Below are positions 45,500 through 50,415 of a DNA stretch of 50,415 nucleotides, one piece after another. Each line of letters opens with the position of its first letter. Position 1 is the stretch's first letter. The notes beneath the pieces are model-generated. The model saw nothing but the letters and a program-made list of their open reading frames with translations, searched no databases and was not told where the DNA came from. The stretch lies in NCBI GenBank assembly GCA_902605755.1, contig CACLDR010000008.1, forward strand, positions 1 to 50,415, given 5' to 3'. The translations under genes were made by a program, and so were the position numbers. Source of the stretch: an uncultured Marinoscillum sp. (lineage in GTDB: Bacteria > Bacteroidota > Bacteroidia > Cytophagales > Cyclobacteriaceae).

Positions 45500-46051
45500 T
45501 CAATTATTTATCGACATTTTAGATAACAAATTATCAATATTTGATTCAATAAAGATTAAATCTCTGCTTTTAATAGTTGAAAATCCTTGAGAGACCATCT
45601 GATCTAAGAAGGAGACGAGCGTATCGAAATAGCCAGCAATATTTAAAATTCCACAAGGTTTTTGATGATAACCTAATTGTGACAAAGTAATTATTTCAGT
45701 TATTTCTTCGAGTGTTCCAATACCTCCGGGCAGGGCGATAAATGCATCTGATAGATCAGCCATTAAGGCTTTCCTTTCATGCATAGTTTTTACGATATGT
45801 AGGTTCGTTAAGCCGTTATGTCCAACATTCCATGCATGTAGCTTCTCGGTTATAATGCCCGTCACTTGACCTTTCAATGAAAGTACTTCATTCGCAAGAA
45901 TTCCCATTAGGCCTGTGGATCCGCCTCCATATATAAGACCATATTTATTGGCTACCAGTTTACGTCCAACTTCTTTTGTAGAAGTGTGATAAATTGGATC
46001 AATGCCTATGGATGAACCACAAAAAATGGCGATTTGATTATTCATTGACAA
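45500..46051 (-). CDS. LOG-family (TIGR00730) Rossmann nucleotide phosphoribohydrolase
   Basis: A 183-residue protein of the LOG family, cytokinin-type riboside 5'-monophosphate phosphoribohydrolases or related nucleotidases. Motifs: YGGGSTGLMG (residues 41-50) and PGGIGTLEE (108-116). Activity on AMP-like nucleotides is likely in bacteria. It overlaps the M20 peptidase end by 14 bp, so it is in an operon of M24 and M20 peptidases. Confidence 0.92.
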   Translation of the reverse strand: MSMNNQIAIFCGSSIGIDPIYHTSTKEVGRKLVANKYGLIYGGGSTGLMGILANEVLSLKGQVTGIITEKLHAWNVGHNGLTNLHIVKTMHERKALMADLSDAFIALPGGIGTLEEITEIITLSQLGYHQKPCGILNIAGYFDTLVSFLDQMVSQGFSTIKSRDLIFIESNIDNLLSKMSINN

Positions 46052-47327
46052 GTCGGTAGAGTAGTATGGCTGTACGCTGAGTAAGTACTTCGAAGGTTTT
46101 TAAGTTGATGCTTTCTTCGGAAGTGTGTGCCGAATTGCCCATAGCGCCTAATCCATCGATGCAAGCTACATATTGTGCAACAAAAGAGACATCTGCGGCT
46201 CCACGCTTTGAAGGATCCCAGGCCTCTACGGGTCCATGACCCATTGACACACTCACATCACTAAATTTTTTTAATAGATCATTGTTTTTTTGAGTGGGGG
46301 GCATGGCAGGATAGCTGTCAAAGAATGTTATTTCAGCTGAAGTTTCTGGAAGGTTATTAGAGACAATTTCACGCATTTTTTCACGTGTTCGTTCTTTTTG
46401 TTCATCTGAAATAAATCTAAGGTCTCCGTCAATGATCACTGATTGTGCCACCACGTTAGTTTTTCCAAAGGCGTTTCCAGTATTGCTTGGCTCATCATAA
46501 CTAATTTCAGTTCCTCCAAGAATGATTCCAGGGTTGAATGTAAGATAAGTTTCTCCTTTCAAGGTTTCATAGAAATCATTTAATATTCTTCCGGATTCAA
46601 AAATAGCACCAGCACCAACACCATTTAAAAATATCCCAGCTGAGTGCCTTCTTTTCCCTTTGATTTCAACTTTCCAACCCGAAGAACCTCTGCGCGCAAG
46701 GGTAACATTATTAAATCCTGTTGAAGTTTCAAAACCCAGGGCAATGTCACTGCGCTTACCTGCCGCGATCAGATCTTTTCGGCTTAATGAAATGGGCTTC
46801 CCCGTCAATTCTTCATCTCCAGTGAGGGCTACAATAATTTGTGCATTTACCAATTCCCCTGCTTCATGAAGCGCTTTCAACGCAAAAAGTAGGATGACAT
46901 TGCCTCCTTTCATATCGTTAGACCCCGGACCTTTTACTACACCATTAGGGAGGTATTCCATTTTTTGAAAAGGGCTATTTTTAGGAAATACGGTATCCAA
47001 ATGACCAATTAGCAAGACTCTTTTTCCTTTGCTTCCATAATTTTCAGCAAACAAATGGCCTGAGCGATTTAGATCGGACAAATCAATCCACCTGGTATCC
47101 ATCCCTAATTGGTCAAATTGATCCTTAAAAAGCATACCGACCTCTTTGACTCCCGCAAAATTCATGGTGCCACTATTGATATTTACAGCTTTTTCGAGCA
47201 TTTTTATGGCTGCGTCATTATTTTTTTTAACGAGCGAAATTATTTCTACTTCCTTTTTTGATAGGATTTGTCCGGAATTTTCTAAAAACTGAACGAGAAG
47301 AAAGCAAATGATAATAATTCGAAGCAT
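46038..47327 (-). CDS. M20 family peptidase (glutamate carboxypeptidase-like), exported
   Basis: A 429-residue di-zinc peptidase. Signal peptide MLRIIIICFLLVQFLENSGQ, then LIGHLDTVFPK (His, Asp ligands), GPGSNDMKGG (Asp ligand), LTGDEELTGK (catalytic and metal Glu) and a C-terminal SAHTSEESINL block with the last His. The lid domain with Arg-rich RRGSSGWKVEIKGKRRHS, as in carboxypeptidase G2, lies in the middle. Second gene after the M24 peptidase with a 23-bp gap, so the two probably act together on exported peptides. Confidence 0.93.
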   Translation of the reverse strand: MLRIIIICFLLVQFLENSGQILSKKEVEIISLVKKNNDAAIKMLEKAVNINSGTMNFAGVKEVGMLFKDQFDQLGMDTRWIDLSDLNRSGHLFAENYGSKGKRVLLIGHLDTVFPKNSPFQKMEYLPNGVVKGPGSNDMKGGNVILLFALKALHEAGELVNAQIIVALTGDEELTGKPISLSRKDLIAAGKRSDIALGFETSTGFNNVTLARRGSSGWKVEIKGKRRHSAGIFLNGVGAGAIFESGRILNDFYETLKGETYLTFNPGIILGGTEISYDEPSNTGNAFGKTNVVAQSVIIDGDLRFISDEQKERTREKMREIVSNNLPETSAEITFFDSYPAMPPTQKNNDLLKKFSDVSVSMGHGPVEAWDPSKRGAADVSFVAQYVACIDGLGAMGNSAHTSEESINLKTFEVLTQRTAILLYRLVNE

Positions 47328-47350
47328 ACGTATTAAGTTTTAGTTGAGTA

Positions 47351-48745
47351 TCAGTTGTTTGGTAAAAGTGTTCTGGGGATGGTCATTAGTTTTGTTTGTC
47401 TGCCATCAATATAACGTACAATGTTACCATCAAAGTAGGCATCCTCTTCTAGCATAATTCTAATTTCTTTATTCCATTCTTTTATGAAAGTGGTATTATT
47501 GAGCTCTATTGAATATGCGGTGTGGGGGTAAAGTGGATAATCGCCCGTAACAGGTACTCCACTCTGCTGATCCCACATACCAATGGTAGGACCTGCACCG
47601 TGTCCATGATAGCCAATTGGATGTGTGTATATGGTAGGTTTTAATCCGATATCTCTAGCCTCAGTTAAGGATTTCTGTAAAATTTCATTTCCAGTTTTTC
47701 CAGTTTTAAAGTTTTTTAAAAAAATGTCTTGGACTCGATTTCCTTGAGAAAAAGCATTGATCAAGAATTTGGGAGGATTTTTTTCCCCTGGTTTAAGTAC
47801 ATAGGCATGTTGCTGGGTATCTGTATTGAGTCTTAAATACGTGATTCCAAAATCTACATGAAGTAAATCACCTGGTAAAATAACTTCATCTTCAGGTCGA
47901 ACCGAAAAAGATCTTAGGTGCTCGTTAGAGGCTTCATCTTTTCTTTGAATGGAGACAGAGGGGTGAAACCATGCGGTATAACCAGCAGATCTTATTTTAT
48001 CTCGGTACCACCAAACTACATCATCAGTGGTGGTAATGCCTGGTTGAATTACTTTATCCGAAAATCCCTCCGCAATAATTTGATGAGCCATTCGCACTAT
48101 GCCTGGATATACAATCATTTCACTCTCCGTCCTGGTTTCAAGCCACCCAATGCCTAATGACTCGGCACTGGTCAATCTTTTTACGTACTTATCTTCCAAG
48201 CTCGAGGTCAGTATATCATAGTGGGTGGCACTCAAACCATCGACATGACCAAAAGCGACTGACTTATTTATACCAATTTTTTTTGGATTCTTTTCTTTGA
48301 TTAAGTTAGCTAGTGCTTTCCACTGGTTAGGCTCAGTTTCTTTATCCCAAACTTTAGTAAAGAGGGTTCCAACGGCGTACCTGGACATCGCCATAGTTTC
48401 CAATGGCTTTTTATCGCCAGGATTATAGATAACCAAAATCGTTGTTCGTCTGGCAGATTGCCATGTGGATGGGAGCATGGTTTTTAAAATAGGGTCCTCA
48501 TTGTACTCTCGGGCGATGATCAGCCACATATCGATGCCTGATTTTTCCATTAAATTCGGTAGTACTGTGGCCAAGCGTTCTTTGAGCCACCTATCTGTAA
48601 TTACTGAACGTTCTTTCATATCCAGTGTTTTGGGCATATAATTATTTTGTGCGAAGGATGCGAAAAAGATCACCACATTGAGACTAAAAATAAATGCTTT
48701 CATAAATAAAGTTAAGTTTAACTTGGATGAAATTACTCGTTTCAT
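47351..48745 (-). CDS. M24 family Xaa-Pro peptidase-like protein, exported
   Basis: A 464-residue metallopeptidase homologue of aminopeptidase P. The first Met (48745) gives 14 extra residues; the Met at 48703 (MKAFIFSLNVVIFFASFAQN) fits a clean signal peptide. The creatinase-like N-domain is followed by the pita-bread fold with the ligand pattern LLHVDFGITYLRLNTDTQQH, PIGYHGHGAGPTIG and SIELNNTTFI, and EDAYF near the end. It is a different protein from the decayed PepP near 2.2 kb. First gene of the M24-M20-LOG operon. Confidence 0.9.
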   Translation of the reverse strand: MKRVISSKLNLTLFMKAFIFSLNVVIFFASFAQNNYMPKTLDMKERSVITDRWLKERLATVLPNLMEKSGIDMWLIIAREYNEDPILKTMLPSTWQSARRTTILVIYNPGDKKPLETMAMSRYAVGTLFTKVWDKETEPNQWKALANLIKEKNPKKIGINKSVAFGHVDGLSATHYDILTSSLEDKYVKRLTSAESLGIGWLETRTESEMIVYPGIVRMAHQIIAEGFSDKVIQPGITTTDDVVWWYRDKIRSAGYTAWFHPSVSIQRKDEASNEHLRSFSVRPEDEVILPGDLLHVDFGITYLRLNTDTQQHAYVLKPGEKNPPKFLINAFSQGNRVQDIFLKNFKTGKTGNEILQKSLTEARDIGLKPTIYTHPIGYHGHGAGPTIGMWDQQSGVPVTGDYPLYPHTAYSIELNNTTFIKEWNKEIRIMLEEDAYFDGNIVRYIDGRQTKLMTIPRTLLPNN

Positions 48746-49112
48746 TTCAATTAAAATTTTACATATAGATAATAGAACTAGGGCTAAGATAAGGGACGAA
48801 GATGATTTTTGTGATTTTTGAAAATCTTTTTATACTCTAATGTATTTAATTTTTTACCCTTAAAATAGTATCTTTTTTGAAATTTACTTTTTTAAAAAAT
48901 TGAAAATTGTTGTTATAACCAATTCATTAAATTCATTTCGGTAATCTTTGCGATGAACTCCATGGTTATATTATTATAACATAATTGTGAATTAAGAAAA
49001 TTTTCCTAAATAATTTGATAAAAACAAATATCTTATTCGAAGAAGTCAAATCAAGAATGCTTTGTTAGATAGATTATTTAGCTATTTTTACGATTTTAGA
49101 GAGTTTGTAAAT
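48746..49112. other. Divergent intergenic region, M24 peptidase / cystathionine beta-synthase
   Basis: These 367 AT-rich bases contain no ORF. A near-match to the -7 element (taatctttg, one base longer than TAnnTTTG) lies about 160 bp before the cystathionine beta-synthase start. Nothing else is supported. Confidence 0.5.
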
Positions 49113-50415
49113 ATGAAATATTATAATAATATTGTGGATACCATTGGCAATACGCCTTTAGTGAAGTTGAATCACGTGACTGAGGATGTGAAAGGTACTA
49201 TCCTCGTGAAAGTTGAGTATTTTAATCCAGGGAATTCAATAAAGGACCGAATTGCCGTTAAAATGATTGAAAATGCTGAGCAAGAGGGAATTTTAAAGCC
49301 CGGAGGTACTATTATTGAAGGGACTTCGGGCAATACGGGGATGGGTTTGGCCCTTGTAGCTCAATCAAAAGGATATAAATGTATTTTTACTTTAGCAGAC
49401 AAACAATCACAAGAAAAAATAGATATTTTGAGAGCCGTGGGTGCAGAGGTAATTGTTTGTCCTACTAATGTTGAGCCGTCAGATCCCCGTTCGTATTATT
49501 CGGTTGCAAAAAAATTAAATAAAGAAATTACCAATTCTTTCTATCCCAATCAATATGACAATCCTGGAAATTGGACTGCTCATTATCAAACTACTGGTCC
49601 AGAGATATGGTTAGATACTAACGGTAAGGTTACCGTATATGCTGCAGGTATGGGTACTGGTGGTACTATCAGTGGTACTTCAAAATATTTGAAAGAACAA
49701 AATCCATCTATTACCACCTTAGGTATTGATTCATATGGCTCGGTATTTAAAAAATTTAAGGAAACAGGTATATTCGATGAAAGTGAAGTTTATCCATATT
49801 TAACTGAGGGTATAGGAGAAGACATCTTACCTGATAATGTCGATTTTAGTACGGTGGATCATATTGTTAAGGTAACCGATAAAGATGCAGCAATTATGAC
49901 TAGAAGATTGGCCCGAGAGGAAGGTTTGTTCGTAGGTTGGTCTTGTGGCTCTACAGTTTTTGGAGCTTTAGAATGGGCGAAAACTAATCTCAGAGAAAGT
50001 GATGTTATGGTAGTCATCTTACCTGATCATGGTACCCGCTATTTAGGTAAAATATACAATGACAATTGGATGAAAGATCATGGATTCATTGAGTCCAGAA
50101 AATTTGCTTCTGCCAAAGATATAATCAAGAATAGGGATTATTCAGTAGAGCTTTCGACGATTGATAAAAATACTAACGTAGGAGAAGCCATTGTGTTGAT
50201 GAATGAGAAGGGGATAGATCAAATACCTGTGACTGAAAATGGTAGCTTTGTAGGTAGTTTGATTGACTCAAAAGTCCTGAAGAAATTGATTGAAAATCCA
50301 GATATCAAGAATCAAACCGTAGCTGAGGTAATGGATCCCTCTTTTCAATTTGTGTCTATGAATAACACTTTAGATGTCTTATCGTCATTGATCTCAAAAG
50401 AAAATAAGGCACTAC
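49113..50415 (+). CDS. Cystathionine beta-synthase, 3' end missing
   Basis: The window holds 434 codons of a fold-type II PLP enzyme. Lys44 in NSIKDR binds PLP; IEGTSGNTGMGLA binds its phosphate environment and GMGTGGTISGTSKYLK is the phosphate loop. From about residue 340 the C-terminal half starts CBS-domain repeats (SVELSTIDKNTNVGEAIVLM, QIPVTENGSFVG), so this is the CBS-domain-bearing form rather than plain cysteine synthase. It makes cystathionine from serine and homocysteine, fitting the trans-sulfuration enzyme at 44311. Cut off by the window end without stop. Confidence 0.93.
   Translation, partial: MKYYNNIVDTIGNTPLVKLNHVTEDVKGTILVKVEYFNPGNSIKDRIAVKMIENAEQEGILKPGGTIIEGTSGNTGMGLALVAQSKGYKCIFTLADKQSQEKIDILRAVGAEVIVCPTNVEPSDPRSYYSVAKKLNKEITNSFYPNQYDNPGNWTAHYQTTGPEIWLDTNGKVTVYAAGMGTGGTISGTSKYLKEQNPSITTLGIDSYGSVFKKFKETGIFDESEVYPYLTEGIGEDILPDNVDFSTVDHIVKVTDKDAAIMTRRLAREEGLFVGWSCGSTVFGALEWAKTNLRESDVMVVILPDHGTRYLGKIYNDNWMKDHGFIESRKFASAKDIIKNRDYSVELSTIDKNTNVGEAIVLMNEKGIDQIPVTENGSFVGSLIDSKVLKKLIENPDIKNQTVAEVMDPSFQFVSMNNTLDVLSSLISKENKAL

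Noticed and set aside
46047-46060. cggtagag match to the 11-bp repeat core
   Set aside because: Lies inside a coding sequence, single copy, incomplete.

Overview
The window looks like chromosome of a Bacteroidota (Bacteroidetes) bacterium, probably of the Cytophagales/Saprospirales kind. The evidence is AT-rich DNA, near absence of Shine-Dalgarno sites, several matches to the Bacteroidota -7 promoter element (TAnnTTTG), many exported proteins with Bacteroidota-type lipoprotein signals, BspA-type leucine-rich repeats, DUF4920, and genes for Kdo-containing lipid A (waaA). I could not fix the genus. No tRNA, rRNA, CRISPR array or intact transposase was seen.

Layout. 1-6.3 kb: exported peptidases (DPP IV-like S9 protein cut by the window edge, an M1 metallopeptidase), a decayed aminopeptidase P gene between them, a HEAT-like protein and a sarcosine-oxidase-like flavoenzyme. 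6.4-16.1 kb: an XRE/S24 regulator and two convergent operons that together combine PspA, DUF2170-like, DUF4178 and DUF350 proteins, a Ser/Gly/Arg-tailed lipoprotein, two membrane-anchored spermidine-synthase-like proteins, a Tat-exported flavin oxidase, a voltage-gated-type K+ channel and S-adenosylmethionine decarboxylase. This is the most interesting part: a membrane-stress and polyamine system. 16.2-21.3 kb: exported sulfite dehydrogenase with a lipoprotein cytochrome c, then divergent katG and oxyR. 21.4-30 kb: an accessory region with a Kazal-type lipoprotein, an HMA metal-binding protein paired with an outer-membrane-type protein, orphan exported proteins, three tandem lipoproteins that share duplicated leaders, decayed gene fragments, and 11-bp repeats near both ends (about 23.56 and 29.29 kb).

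30-50.4 kb is mostly housekeeping: ankyrin protein, waaA, rsgA, a secreted protein with possible TPR-like repeats, an overlapping operon of nhaC, RNase D-like exonuclease and cupin, a FAN1-like nuclease beside uvrD/pcrA, a sulfotransferase, a divergent DAHP synthase, OsmC, a trans-sulfuration enzyme, a LOG-family protein, M20 and M24 peptidases, and cystathionine beta-synthase running off the end.

How the genes fit together. The oxidative-stress genes (katG, oxyR, osmC) and the sulfur genes (sulfite dehydrogenase, cystathionine beta-synthase, cystathionine gamma-synthase/lyase) form a recognisable stress and sulfur-amino-acid theme. The PspA/polyamine cluster probably makes a polyamine or related compound and acts on it at the cytoplasmic membrane and periplasm under envelope stress. 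That last statement is inference from gene content.
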